From the NCBI GenBank assembly GCA_963695975.1, contig CAVOIB010000001.1, positions 62,001-126,000 of the forward strand: 64,000 nt of DNA, given 5' to 3'. This document shows positions 17,306 through 25,878 of the stretch, piece by piece (the stretch's first letter is position 1; each line of letters opens with the position of its first letter). The position numbers were made by a program, and so were the translations under genes. Origin of the DNA: JBBQVZ01 sp963695975. Lineage in GTDB: Bacteria; Actinomycetota; UBA4738; HRBIN12. The notes beneath the pieces were generated by a model, which was not told the origin of the DNA, did not search any database, and worked only from the letters and a program-made list of their open reading frames with translations.

Positions 17306-17352
17306 ATGAAGATCGGCGTGCTCGGAACGGGATGGTCGGACAGACGATCGTG
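17306..17352 (+). pseudogene. 5' remnant of an NADP(F420)-type oxidoreductase
   Basis: After a good ribosome site (GAGGGGAGG, 17291-17299) the ATG at 17306 opens with MKIGVLGTG, the start of a Rossmann fold; one base later the frame MVGQTIVA continues it. This matches the N-terminus of NADPH:F420 reductase-like proteins. The similarity stops at the 3' end of tRNA-Phe (17351). The rest of the gene is absent, so the piece is a truncation left by a rearrangement at the tRNA. Confidence 0.6.
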
Positions 17353-17423
17353 GCCAGGGGCAGAATCGAACTGCCGACACCGCGGTTTTCAGCCGCGTGC
17401 TCTGCCATCTGAGCTACCTGGCC
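17351..17423 (-). tRNA. tRNA-Phe (GAA)
   Basis: 73-base cloverleaf with acceptor GGCCAGG / CCTGGCC, anticodon loop CTGAAAA (anticodon GAA) and T-loop TTCGATT. Discriminator A; no encoded CCA. Last gene of a Glu-Asp-Phe block read on the minus strand. Confidence 0.95.
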
Positions 17424-17432
17424 CGGTGGAGC

Positions 17433-17510
17433 TGGCGCGGGTGACGGGCTTCGATCCCGCGATCTTCGCCTTGACAGGGCGATGAGGACTCCGGACTCCT
17501 CCACACCCGC
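17433..17510 (-). tRNA. tRNA-Asp (GTC)
   Basis: Seven-base acceptor GCGGGTG / CACCCGC, discriminator G as expected for Asp, and an encoded CCA (17433-17435). Anticodon loop CTGTCAA gives GTC. The T-loop reads ATCGAAG, so position 54 is A instead of the near-universal T. All stems pair otherwise. Confidence 0.9.
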
Positions 17511-17530
17511 GTGTATTCGGTTGTGCTGCG

Positions 17531-17603
17531 TGCCCCCAACGGGATTCGAACCCGTGCCGCCGCCTTGAAAGGGCGGTGTCCTAGGCCGCTAGACGATGGG
17601 GGC
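17531..17603 (-). tRNA. tRNA-Glu (TTC)
   Basis: 73-base cloverleaf with acceptor GCCCCCA / TGGGGGC, anticodon loop CTTTCAA (anticodon TTC) and T-loop TTCGAAT. No encoded CCA. First gene of the Glu-Asp-Phe block; its first 15 bases overlap the end of the DUF192 reading frame. Confidence 0.95.
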
Positions 17604-17984
17604 TTGCCTGCCCAGCTGCTCAACGGCCACGAGAGGCGCAGCCGGAAGAGTATAGCGACGGCGGTGCGCCCCCACCCGCTTGAGATGGTCGCCGACCCGG
17701 ACGTCGGCGCCGATGTGAGACTCGAGGACCCGCCGAGCGCGGCGGCAGAACAAGACGCGTCCGCTCGGCGCTCGCACGACGCGGATGACCCGCCAGCTGC
17801 TATCGAGGAAGACCACGGTGATCGGTGTCAGCATCCCGAACGTGTGGACGGAGCGGCACCGTTCGATGAGGAGGGCTTCGTCTGGGGCGAGGCGATCGCG
17901 GCCGCGCAACCCGCGCGTCCGCTCGCGATGCGTCCGAGGGATCGCTGCATCGAACGCGCGCTGACTCTGGGTGGCTACCACCAT
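17589..17984 (-). CDS. DUF192 family protein
   Basis: Reading frame of 131 residues from ATG 17984. The core RTRGLRGRDRLAPDEALLIE, CRSVHTFGM and ITVVFLDSSWRVIRVV matches the DUF192 pattern, a small beta-barrel family of unknown function. No signal peptide is visible, though many relatives are secreted. The frame has no stop of its own after the conserved part: it runs into tRNA-Glu and uses a TAG inside it. The last 20 residues may thus be accidental, and the gene may be decaying. Confidence 0.6.
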   Translation of the reverse strand: MVVATQSQRAFDAAIPRTHRERTRGLRGRDRLAPDEALLIERCRSVHTFGMLTPITVVFLDSSWRVIRVVRAPSGRVLFCRRARRVLESHIGADVRVGDHLKRVGAHRRRYTLPAAPLVAVEQLGRQAPIV

Positions 17985-18003
17985 GGTCCGCACCGCTCGA
18001 AAC

Positions 18004-18414
18004 CTAGGCGGTGTGGCCGACATCGGCCCAGCGGAGAACGATCTCCCTGACGTCCCTCGAGCCAAGCACCGACGCCGCGTGCTCTGAGCTCATGCCTGCA
18101 ACGAACGACGTGACGCTCTCGACCGCGTCCTGGCCAGCGTCGGCTGCGCCGCCGTCATCGCCAACGGCGTCCAGCGAACGCACGCCATCGCGTCGGAGGA
18201 TGACCGAGACGGTCGGCCGTCGTGAGCCCTGCTCGAGGAGCGCCGAGCCGAGCACGATCCGCGCCGAGGTCTCGTACTTCTCACGGCCGATCGCTCGAGC
18301 GATCTCGATCCCCTGGATCCCTGCTTCCTCCGCGACCTGCCAACGATCCTGGAGCGATGCGATCTCGGCTCGGGTGACCGAGAGTCGGCCGGGCGCCATT
18401 TCGCCGGACTCCAC
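18004..18414 (-). pseudogene. C-terminal fragment of a TPR/ATPase-type protein
   Basis: Reads WQVAEEAGIQGIEIARAIGR, then LGSALLEQGSRR, and ends FVAGMSSEHAASVLGSRDV and VREIVL. This looks like the last TPR helices and tail of a large cyclase or LuxR-type STAND protein. No N-terminal part precedes it; upstream lies an unrelated 64-codon frame and then an intact cyclase gene. Probably a remnant of a lost paralogue rather than a working gene. Confidence 0.45.
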
Positions 18415-18425
18415 CAGTGAATCGG

Positions 18426-18620
18426 CTAGTTAGCGAAGTCGACGTCGCCAAGCTCGAGCGTGAACGCTCGATCCAAGACCTTTGGGCTAGACGCGTACGT
18501 CGTCTCGTCCGCATTGACTGTGCCGAAAATTCCCTCCTGCGTCCGCCCTTGGGCGTCACGACCTGACTCAAGAACGCTCGACAGGTCCGAGAAGTAGTAC
18601 TCGACGCGCGCAAGGTTCAT
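18426..18620 (-). CDS. 64-residue protein coupled to cyclase gene
   Basis: ATG overlaps the cyclase stop (ATGA, 18617-18620), so it would be translated by ribosomes ending the cyclase. The peptide starts MNLARVEYYFSDLSSVLES and ends FTLELGDVDFAN; it is acidic and has no membrane segment. No family is recognised. Codon-position bias cannot be judged in such a short frame; it may be another remnant. Confidence 0.4.
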   Translation of the reverse strand: MNLARVEYYFSDLSSVLESGRDAQGRTQEGIFGTVNADETTYASSPKVLDRAFTLELGDVDFAN

Positions 18621-21600
18621 CTCGTCGAGCCGCCGGCCGCCGCAGCTCGCGCGGCGAAGCCGCGCCGGAGGGCATCGTCATCGATGTGGCGCGTCACCTC
18701 GTCGGCGATCGCACGGATCTCGCGCCGAGCATCGGCGGCGCCGTCGGCGTCTCCGCGCCGACCGCGGATCTCGGCGAGGACCTCGAGCGCGGACCATCGC
18801 GCCAGGCGCTCGCCCAGCCGGCTCGAGCGCTCGAGCGACTCGCCGACGAGGCGTTCGGCGTCGTCGAGCTCGCCGGCGGCGACCCGCGCCCTCGCGAGCG
18901 TCGCGAGCGCCTCCGCGACGAAGATCTCGGCGCCGGTCGCCCGGAGCCGCTCGAGGAGGGGCTCGGCGGCTCCGGCCGCGGCGGCCGGAGCGCCGGCCGC
19001 GAGCTCGAGCCTGGAGCGGGTGAGCCCGGCCGCCGCGACCGTGAACGATCGTTGGATCTCGGGCAGCTTCGCCGAGACGAACCCCGCCAACGCCTCCCGC
19101 GCTCCTTCGAGGTCGCCGAGCGCGAGCAACGCCTCGGCGCGGGCCACGGTGGCGACCATGACGCCCGGCGCGATCCGCTCGAGCGCGATCGCGTACGCCT
19201 CGTCCGCGAGCGCGAGCGCCCGTTCGCCGTCGCCGGCCCACGCCACCACACTGGCGAACTCGGCTCGGGATTCGACGGCGGCGTACGCGAAGCCACCCTG
19301 CTCACCGAGCTCGCGGGATCCGTCGATCGACGCGATCGCGTCGCCGACCCGCCCGAGGTCGAGCTCGATCCGGTAGACGGGGATGAGCGCGTACGAGGCG
19401 CCCCAGCGGTTGCCGATCTCCTCGGAGATCGCGAACGCCCGGCGCGCCTCCTCCATCGCGTTCGCGTGCTCGCCCCGGATCAACCGCATCAGGCTCGAGG
19501 CCGTGAGGTTCTCCCCGAGCATCGGGATGTTCCCGAGCTCCTCCCAGATGCCGCGCGCCTCGGACAGCCGCTCCCAGGCGGTCGGGAAGTCGCCCCTGCT
19601 CATGTCGGCGCGCGAGACGTCCTGGAGCGTGAACGCGACCTGCTCGCGCGCGCCCAGCTCCCGCGCGATCGCGAGCGACGCCTCGCCGGCCTCGACCGCG
19701 CGGTCGTCGTCGCCGTTCCCGTAGATGTTCGAGACGACGACGTTCCAGAGCGCACGCGCCTCGGCCGCCCGGTCACCGAGGCGCCGCGCCACGACGGCGT
19801 TCTCCTCGGAGAGCTTCCGTCCGACCTCGGGGTCGAACAGCGGCGAGGGGGTTCCGTACAGCAGCGCGAGCGCCATGTTCGCGTCGAGCTCCATCGCCTC
19901 GTCACCGCGCTCGCGCGCGATCTTGCGCATCTCCTCGTACCCCGCCACCGCCTCGTGATGACGGCCCGCGACCTCGAGCGACCCGCCCCGTTCGCCGAAC
20001 GCCGATCGCAGCACCTCGGCGTCGGCACCGAGCCGGAGCCCCGCGTCGATCGCCGTCCGGTAGTGCGCCGCCGCCTCGCTGTTGGCGTACAGCCGTCGCG
20101 CCGTCTCGCCCGCGAGCAGCGCGAAGCGGAGGGTCGCCTCGTCGTCCCCCGCCTCTACGTAGTGGTGCACGAGCAGCGCGGCGACATCGGCGAGCCGGTC
20201 GGCGCTGCCGGCCTCGATCCCCTCCGCGACCCGGTGGTGGATCTCGCGGCGGTGTTTCACGAGCAGCGAGTCGTACGCCGCCTCCTGCGTGAGCGCGTGT
20301 CGGAACGTGTACTCGCCGGGCGATCCCGTGACGGCGCGGATCAGGTCGCGCCGCTCGAGCTCGCGCAGGTCGCCGCCGACCTCGCCGTCCCCGATCACCG
20401 ACCGAAGCACGTCCTCGTCGAACGTCCGCCCGATCACGGCGGCGGTCTGGAGCGTGCGCCGGGTGCGTTCGGGCAACCGGTCGAACCCGACCGTGATCAG
20501 GCTCTGCACCGTGTTCGGGATAGAGCGGACGGCGATGTCGTCGGTCAGGCGCAAGACCTCGCCCGCGCGTTCGAGCGCACCCGCGTCGACGAGCGAGCGG
20601 ACGACCTCCTGCACGAACAGCGGGTTGCCCTCGGTGCGCTCGAGGATCCGGTCGCGGAGCTCAGGCGGCAGCTCGGCGCCGGGCAGGAGCTCGTCGATCA
20701 GCCGCTCGCTCTCGCGTCCGTCGAGCGGCTCGAGGGCGATCGTCTCGGTGCGATCCGCCAGCTCGCGCTCGAGCCACTCCTTGAAGCCCCATGAGACGGC
20801 GTTCGGATCGGGACGGAACGTCGCCACGACCACGTACGGCTGCTCGGCGACGAGCGCGGTCGTCGCGCGGACGAGGTCGAGCGACGCCTGGTCGCACCAA
20901 TGCAGGTCCTCGAAGACGATCAGGTGCCGGCCGCCGTGCACGAGCGTCGCACCTACGACGAGCTCAGTCGCGGCGCGCTGGAACGCTTCGCCCTCGAGCG
21001 GCTCCTCGTCCTCGAGCTCGACACCGAGCAGCGCGCGGGTCACCCGCTCGCTCTGCTCGCGGAAGTCCTCGTGTGCGAGCGCGCCCATCAACGCCGCGAT
21101 CTTCGAGCGCGCGACGTCCGGTGGATCGCGCTCGTCGATCCCAGCTCGCTCGCGGATCAGACGCCGATACTGCGCATACGGCTGCATGGCGTCGTACGGC
21201 ACGCAATACCAGCGGTCCCACCGCCGGTCGTCCTCCGGTTCGAGCTCGGCCCAGATCGCGTCCGCCTCCTCGACGAGCCGGCTCTTGCCGATGCCGGGCT
21301 CACCGACGAGGAGCACCACTGTGCCGACCCCTTGACCGGTGCGCTCGAGCGCCGAGCGCACGCGCTCGAGCTCGCGCTCGCGGCCGACGAGTGGGGTCTC
21401 GAGCGTCCGTCCCGCGCGCACCCGCCACGGCGCCGCGAGCCGCCCGCGGACGCGGTACGCCGGCAGGGGTTCGCGCTTGCCCTTCACCTCGATGCGCCCG
21501 AGGTCCTCGACGTCGAACAGGTCCGCGACGAGCCGGAACGTGTCCTCGGTGATCTGGACCGTTCCGGGCTCGGCCGTCTGCTCCATCCGGGCGGCGACGT

Positions 21601-22096
21601 TCACCGCGTCGCCCATCGCCGTGTACTCGGAACGGAGGTCCGAGCCGACCTGGCCGACGACGACCGGTCCGGTGTTGATGCCGACCCGGACGTCGAGGTC
21701 GAGCCCTCGCTCCGCCTTCAGCCGTTCCTTGAACGGCGCGATCGCCGAGACGATCTCGAGCCCCGACATCACGGCTCGCTGCGGGTCGTCCTCGTGCGCG
21801 GTCGGAGCGCCGAAGAACGCGAGGATCGCGTCGCCCATCAGTCGCGCGACGGTGCCCTCGTGGCGCACGACGGGTTCGATCAGGAGCTCGTACGCCGAGT
21901 TCATGATGTCGGTCCACGCCTCGGCGTCGAGCGTCTCCGCCATCGCCGTCGAGCCGCGGACGTCGCAGAACAGCATCGTCACGACGCGACGCTCACCCGA
22001 GCGCTCATCGGCCGCTTCCGCGAGCTTCGCGCCGCACGCGTTGCAGAACCGCGAGCCCTCCGGGTTCGACGCGCCGCAGACCGAGCAGGCAGGCAT
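18617..22096 (-). CDS. Adenylate/guanylate cyclase-AAA ATPase-TPR protein (copy 1)
   Basis: Multidomain signalling protein of 1159 residues. N-terminal zinc ribbon (CSVCG...CNACG, residues 4-21); class III cyclase domain (about 38-215) with the metal Asp in FCDVRGST and MGDAILAFFG and the transition-state Asn/Arg in GDAVNVAARM; a STAND/AAA ATPase with Walker A GEPGIGKSRLVEE and Walker B VFEDLHWCD; then a long TPR-like helical region to the end. The usual purine-selecting Lys before GD reads Arg. ATG 22096 is chosen at the zinc ribbon; the open frame before it is a degraded paralogue. Confidence 0.9.
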   Translation of the reverse strand: MPACSVCGASNPEGSRFCNACGAKLAEAADERSGERRVVTMLFCDVRGSTAMAETLDAEAWTDIMNSAYELLIEPVVRHEGTVARLMGDAILAFFGAPTAHEDDPQRAVMSGLEIVSAIAPFKERLKAERGLDLDVRVGINTGPVVVGQVGSDLRSEYTAMGDAVNVAARMEQTAEPGTVQITEDTFRLVADLFDVEDLGRIEVKGKREPLPAYRVRGRLAAPWRVRAGRTLETPLVGRERELERVRSALERTGQGVGTVVLLVGEPGIGKSRLVEEADAIWAELEPEDDRRWDRWYCVPYDAMQPYAQYRRLIRERAGIDERDPPDVARSKIAALMGALAHEDFREQSERVTRALLGVELEDEEPLEGEAFQRAATELVVGATLVHGGRHLIVFEDLHWCDQASLDLVRATTALVAEQPYVVVATFRPDPNAVSWGFKEWLERELADRTETIALEPLDGRESERLIDELLPGAELPPELRDRILERTEGNPLFVQEVVRSLVDAGALERAGEVLRLTDDIAVRSIPNTVQSLITVGFDRLPERTRRTLQTAAVIGRTFDEDVLRSVIGDGEVGGDLRELERRDLIRAVTGSPGEYTFRHALTQEAAYDSLLVKHRREIHHRVAEGIEAGSADRLADVAALLVHHYVEAGDDEATLRFALLAGETARRLYANSEAAAHYRTAIDAGLRLGADAEVLRSAFGERGGSLEVAGRHHEAVAGYEEMRKIARERGDEAMELDANMALALLYGTPSPLFDPEVGRKLSEENAVVARRLGDRAAEARALWNVVVSNIYGNGDDDRAVEAGEASLAIARELGAREQVAFTLQDVSRADMSRGDFPTAWERLSEARGIWEELGNIPMLGENLTASSLMRLIRGEHANAMEEARRAFAISEEIGNRWGASYALIPVYRIELDLGRVGDAIASIDGSRELGEQGGFAYAAVESRAEFASVVAWAGDGERALALADEAYAIALERIAPGVMVATVARAEALLALGDLEGAREALAGFVSAKLPEIQRSFTVAAAGLTRSRLELAAGAPAAAAGAAEPLLERLRATGAEIFVAEALATLARARVAAGELDDAERLVGESLERSSRLGERLARWSALEVLAEIRGRRGDADGAADARREIRAIADEVTRHIDDDALRRGFAARAAAAGGSTR

Positions 22097-22139
22097 GGCG
22101 GCAGGGTAGGCCCGCGGGGTGGCCGGCGCGAGTCGGGAG

Positions 22140-22485
22140 CTAGCCCGACCCCGAGCGACGCGAGGAGCCTTTCGCCACGCGCCCGGGCGTTGTCGTCGCC
22201 GGCCAGCCGGGCGTGGCTGAGCAACGCCATCGCCTCCTCGAACGGATCGCCGTGGACGCGCCACCGTTCGGCCACCTTGGCGTACGCGACCCCGGCGTCG
22301 GGATCGCCGTCGGCATCGGCCAGCATCGCTCGCGGGGGCGTCGACGACCTCGGCGTCGTTCGACGCACCCGCGGGCTCGGCGGCCGCGAGGAGGCGCCGC
22401 GCCCTCGCCGCCCGGGGGAGCCGGCCGTACGCGACCTCGCGGATCAGGGCGTGCTCGAACCCGAACGCCTCCAGCCTGGGCATCG
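22140..22485 (-). pseudogene. Decayed ATPase/TPR protein remnant
   Basis: One frame reads FGFEHALIREVAYGRLPRAA and a second frame continues VAYAKVAERWRVHGDPFEEA, MALLSHARLAGDDNAR and ERLLASLGVG. Together they look like the region after the ATPase domain and the C-terminal TPRs of a cyclase/ATPase paralogue with an internal deletion and a frameshift. It directly precedes the intact cyclase gene on the same strand. Confidence 0.6.
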
Positions 22486-22639
22486 ACGTCGTCCGCGGCT
22501 CGAGCAATAGGCCGGGCGATAGGTTCGGTGGTAAAGACAGTGGCAAGCCGCTGACCAGCGGCTCTACGCAGGACATCGCGGCCCGATGCGGGCATCTTCG
22601 TCAGCACTCGGCGAAGATCGGCGTCCTTCATGCTCCAGT

Positions 22640-22855
22640 ATCGGTGCGGAGACTACTCGTAAGAGGGTCGCAGGTGTGGACCGAGCGGCACCGTTCGAAC
22701 AGGAGAGCGTGACCGGGCTGGGGACCCGACCCAACAAGCCGATCGCTCGTTCCCGTGAGGACCTCGCGCTCTCGACATGCCACCGACCCCGAGGTCCCGA
22801 CAACGTGCTGCTCACGGGAAACACGCTACGGCGCGGCGCCGACATCGCCGGATGA
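22640..22855 (-). pseudogene. Decayed DUF192 gene
   Basis: The minus strand encodes SSRERAIGLLGR and, in another frame, ALLFERCRSVHT, which match RERTRGLRGR and ALLIERCRSVHT of the DUF192 gene at 17589-17984. Frame breaks and a lost C-terminus make it a remnant. A 25-base stretch (22674-22698) is 24/25 identical to 17842-17866. It lies next to tRNA-Lys just as the other copy lies next to tRNA-Glu. Confidence 0.6.
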
Positions 22856-22857
22856 CG

Positions 22858-22932
22858 TGGGCCTGGCAGGATTCGAACCTGCGACACGAGGGTTAAAAGC
22901 CCCCTGCTCTGACCGGGCTGAGCTACAGGCCC
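22858..22932 (-). tRNA. tRNA-Lys (TTT)
   Basis: 75-base cloverleaf with acceptor GGGCCTG / CAGGCCC, anticodon loop CTTTTAA (anticodon TTT), T-arm GCAGG TTCGAAT CCTGC and discriminator A. No encoded CCA. Confidence 0.95.
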
Positions 22933-23019
22933 TTCCCGCGGGATTGTACGGATGCGGTCTGTGACCAAGGCGGCTCATCTTCCGACGTCTGGGTCGGCTC
23001 CTGTAGGGTTTCCGAGTGC

Positions 23020-24723
23020 ATGCCAGGGCTGCCTGGATGCATCCACGTCTGGCGGCCTTCTTTGGAGGAGTCTTTGGTCACGAAGGACACTCTCCATCGC
23101 GGTCACGAGTCCTTCGCACGCCACGCGTGGGGGGATGCGTACGCCCAACTGTCGTCAGCGGATCGCGAAGCGTTCCTCGACCCCGAGGATCTCGAGTTGC
23201 TCGCGACGGCTGCCTACTTGGTCGGCAAGGACATCGAAAGCGCCGAAGTGTGGACCCGTGCGCATCAAGGGTTCCTCAGCCGGGAGGACGTGCCCGGAGC
23301 TGCCCGTTGCGCGTTATGGCTGGCCTTCGGGCTGCTGAACGCCGGGGAGGTAACCCAAGCCGGCGGCTGGATCGCAAGAGCCCGTCGCTTGCTCGTCGAC
23401 GTCGAGCCTGACTGCGTCGAGCGGGGCTATCTGCTCTTGCCGGCCGCCCTCCAGAGTTTCGAAGAAGGCGATGTCGCGGCTGCGTATGCCATGTTCGAAC
23501 AGGCCGCCAAGATCGGCGATCGCTTCCGCGACCAGGATCTCGTGACCCTGGCCCGGCACGGCCTTGGGCAGGCCCTGATCGCGCTGGGCAAGCCCGCGGA
23601 GGGGATGGCGCTGCTCGACGAGGTTATGGTCGCCGTCACGGCCGGCGAGGTTTCTCCGATCATCGCCGGGACGGTCTACTGCGGGGTGATCGAGGCCTGC
23701 CAGGAGGTCTTCGACCTGCGTCGCGCGCAAGGGTGGACCGCGGCACTGAGCCACTGGTGCGAGTCTCAGCCGGATCTGGTGCTCTATCGCGGTCAGTGTC
23801 TGGTGTACCGCGCCGAGATCATGCAGCTGCACGGCACGTGGGCGGATGCCATGAACGAGGCGCATCTCGCTCGTGATCGACTCTCCCAGCCGGAGGGCCA
23901 GCCGGCGGTGGGGATGGCCCTCTACCGACTTGCCGAGCTGCACCGACTGCGCGGTGAATTCGCTGAGGCCGAAGAGAATTACCGCCAAGCCAGTCAGTGG
24001 GGTCGAAGCCCTAATCCGGGTCTCGCGCTCTTGCGACTGGCGCAGGGTCGGGTCGATGCCGCGCAGGCGGGTGTTCGCGGCGTGGTCGACGAAGCAGATG
24101 CCGGAGTGACCCGGGCCAAGGTGCTCCCTGCCTACATCGAGATCATGCTCGCCGCCGGAGACACCGCTGCGGCAGGGGAGGCAGCCGCTGAGCTGTCGGA
24201 GTTCGCCGTTGAGATCGACTCGCCTCTCTTGCTTGCCGCGGCTGCGTACGCCACGGGAGCAGTCCTTCTATCCGAAGGCGAGGCGCGAGCCGCGCTCGGG
24301 CCGTTACGGCGCTCGTGGGAGATATGGCAGGAGCTCGAAGCGCCGTACGAAGCTGCGCGCGCTCGGGTGCTGACGGGTCTTGCCCGCCGCGAACTCGAAG
24401 ATGAGGACGCGGGAGAGATGGAGTTCGATGCCGCTCGGCGGATCTTCCAGCGTCTGGGCGCGGCGCCAGATCTCCGCCGTGTGATGGGGCTGATGCTGAA
24501 GCCTGGATCGAAGGCCGAGGGCGAGCTCTCCCCGCGCGAGTTGCAGGTGCTTCGCCTCGTGGCCGCCGGAAAGACCAATCGATCGATAGCCGCTGAGCTG
24601 TTCATCAGCGACAAGACGGTCGCTCGTCATGTCAGCAACATCTTCACCAAGCTGGGGGTGGATTCCCGATCCGCCGCCACAGCGCACGCCTATCAGCACG
24701 GCCTCGTCGATACGACTACATAG
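23020..24723 (+). CDS. LuxR-family regulator with TPR-like sensor region
   Basis: Protein of 567 residues. Residues about 20-490 are helical repeats of TPR type (for example SFARHAWGDAYAQLSSADRE, FGLLNAGEVTQAGGWIARAR, ALYRLAELHRLRGEFAEAEE). The C-terminus has a LuxR DNA-binding domain: LSPRELQVLRLVAAGKTNRS, IAAELFISDKTVARHVSNIF. No ATPase domain is present, unlike MalT-type LAL regulators. ATG 23020 is ten bases after a TAGGGT box (23004-23009), which supports it over a TTG at 23074. It likely senses a ligand or partner through the repeats. Confidence 0.88.
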   Translation: MPGLPGCIHVWRPSLEESLVTKDTLHRGHESFARHAWGDAYAQLSSADREAFLDPEDLELLATAAYLVGKDIESAEVWTRAHQGFLSREDVPGAARCALWLAFGLLNAGEVTQAGGWIARARRLLVDVEPDCVERGYLLLPAALQSFEEGDVAAAYAMFEQAAKIGDRFRDQDLVTLARHGLGQALIALGKPAEGMALLDEVMVAVTAGEVSPIIAGTVYCGVIEACQEVFDLRRAQGWTAALSHWCESQPDLVLYRGQCLVYRAEIMQLHGTWADAMNEAHLARDRLSQPEGQPAVGMALYRLAELHRLRGEFAEAEENYRQASQWGRSPNPGLALLRLAQGRVDAAQAGVRGVVDEADAGVTRAKVLPAYIEIMLAAGDTAAAGEAAAELSEFAVEIDSPLLLAAAAYATGAVLLSEGEARAALGPLRRSWEIWQELEAPYEAARARVLTGLARRELEDEDAGEMEFDAARRIFQRLGAAPDLRRVMGLMLKPGSKAEGELSPRELQVLRLVAAGKTNRSIAAELFISDKTVARHVSNIFTKLGVDSRSAATAHAYQHGLVDTTT

Positions 24724-24763
24724 GAATACCCATCCCGCCTCGATCCAGAGGTTGGGTGTTCCT
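24722..24763 (+). terminator. Hairpin after LuxR gene
   Basis: Arms AGGAATACCCA (24722-24732) and TGGGTGTTCCT (24753-24763) form an 11-pair stem with one G-T pair. It begins within the stop codon of the LuxR gene. Confidence 0.55.
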
Positions 24764-24825
24764 CCCGATGTGTGACCCCCGGCGCCCCCATAGCGTGTGC
24801 TCGTCGCCGAGAGATGGAGGGTCGC

Positions 24826-25782
24826 ATGGAAACGGGTGCCGAGCGGGACAGGCAACTCGAGGCCGCACAGGCGGTCTTGCTCGCGGAACTCGCCCCTGAG
24901 ACGCGCGTTCGCCGCGTGCGTTGGTCGCAGGGAGAGACCCACGTGCTCGAGCTCGGCAGCGGGCCCCCCCTGCTCCTGGTGCACGGCGCCCTCAGCGGTG
25001 CCGCCGGATGGGTGCCGATCCTGCCCGAACTCGCACGGAACCGCCGGGTGTTCGCCGTGGATCTGCCGGGACATGGGTTGGCCGACCCGTTCGACTACAC
25101 GGGTGTCGATCTACTCGGGCTTGCTCAGACGTTCCTTCGCGACATCCTGGATGCACTGGAGGTCCCAACGGTCGACCTGGTCGCGAACTCGCTGGGCGGG
25201 CTCTTCTCCGCGATCTTCGCGATCGAACATCCGGAGCGGGTGTCGCGGGTCGTCCTCGTCGGCGCTCCGGCCGGCGTGGATCGGGCGGTCCCGCTGCCGC
25301 TGCGGATACTGGGCCTTCCGCTCGTCGGGCACCCGCTCGCTCGGTCGATGACATCCAAGCTAACGCGGCAGAGCAACCGGAAGTTCTGGGGCCAGGTGCT
25401 GGTGACGCATCCCGCGTATCTCGGTGACTCGCTGCTCGATGAGGACATAGCGAGTGCGCGTCGGAATTCCGTCAGCGGCCTCAGCCTGCTTTTCCGCCTC
25501 GGTGACTTCAGAGGTCTGTCGCGTGATCTGATCCTCGGCGAGCGCTGGATGGAGCTCTCGGTGCCGACGTTGATGCTGTGGGGCGACCGCGACACGTTCT
25601 TCGGAGGACCCGAGAAGGGGGAGGCGATCGCTCGGAGGAATGCGAATCTCAGCGTGATCCGCATCCCGGGTGCGGGACACATCGCCTGGATCGACGACCC
25701 GGAGCGTGTGGTGCGCGAGGTCGACCGTTTCCTCGGGCATGTCGCCAACACAGAGATCTCTAACTCGGCTCCGGCACCCTAG
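24826..25782 (+). CDS. Alpha/beta hydrolase
   Basis: Alpha/beta-fold hydrolase of 318 residues. LLLVHGALSGAAGW holds the oxyanion HG motif; the nucleophile elbow is VANSLGGL (Ser near 119, first Gly of GxSxG replaced by Ala-Asn); the acid is in LWGDRDTFFGG and the His in GAGHIAWIDDP. No signal peptide. ATG 24826 follows GGAGGG (24817-24821) by four bases; ATG 24814 would add four residues. Substrate unknown; esterase or lactonase-like activity is the usual guess for this group. Confidence 0.85.
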   Translation: METGAERDRQLEAAQAVLLAELAPETRVRRVRWSQGETHVLELGSGPPLLLVHGALSGAAGWVPILPELARNRRVFAVDLPGHGLADPFDYTGVDLLGLAQTFLRDILDALEVPTVDLVANSLGGLFSAIFAIEHPERVSRVVLVGAPAGVDRAVPLPLRILGLPLVGHPLARSMTSKLTRQSNRKFWGQVLVTHPAYLGDSLLDEDIASARRNSVSGLSLLFRLGDFRGLSRDLILGERWMELSVPTLMLWGDRDTFFGGPEKGEAIARRNANLSVIRIPGAGHIAWIDDPERVVREVDRFLGHVANTEISNSAPAP

Positions 25783-25878
25783 TGCTCGGTCGCCCGGCCT
25801 GTGCCGAGAAGTACTAGGGTGATGTATATCGAGGAGGCCCCCCGGCGCATGTCTGGCTGAAGCCGGTCGGGAACGTTA

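Noticed and set aside
17261..22932. Active mobile element at the tRNA block
   Set aside because: No integrase, transposase or terminal inverted repeats were found; only scars and direct repeats remain.
22564..22968. Minus-strand frame of 134 codons over tRNA-Lys
   Set aside because: It runs through the tRNA and mixes frames of the decayed DUF192 gene.
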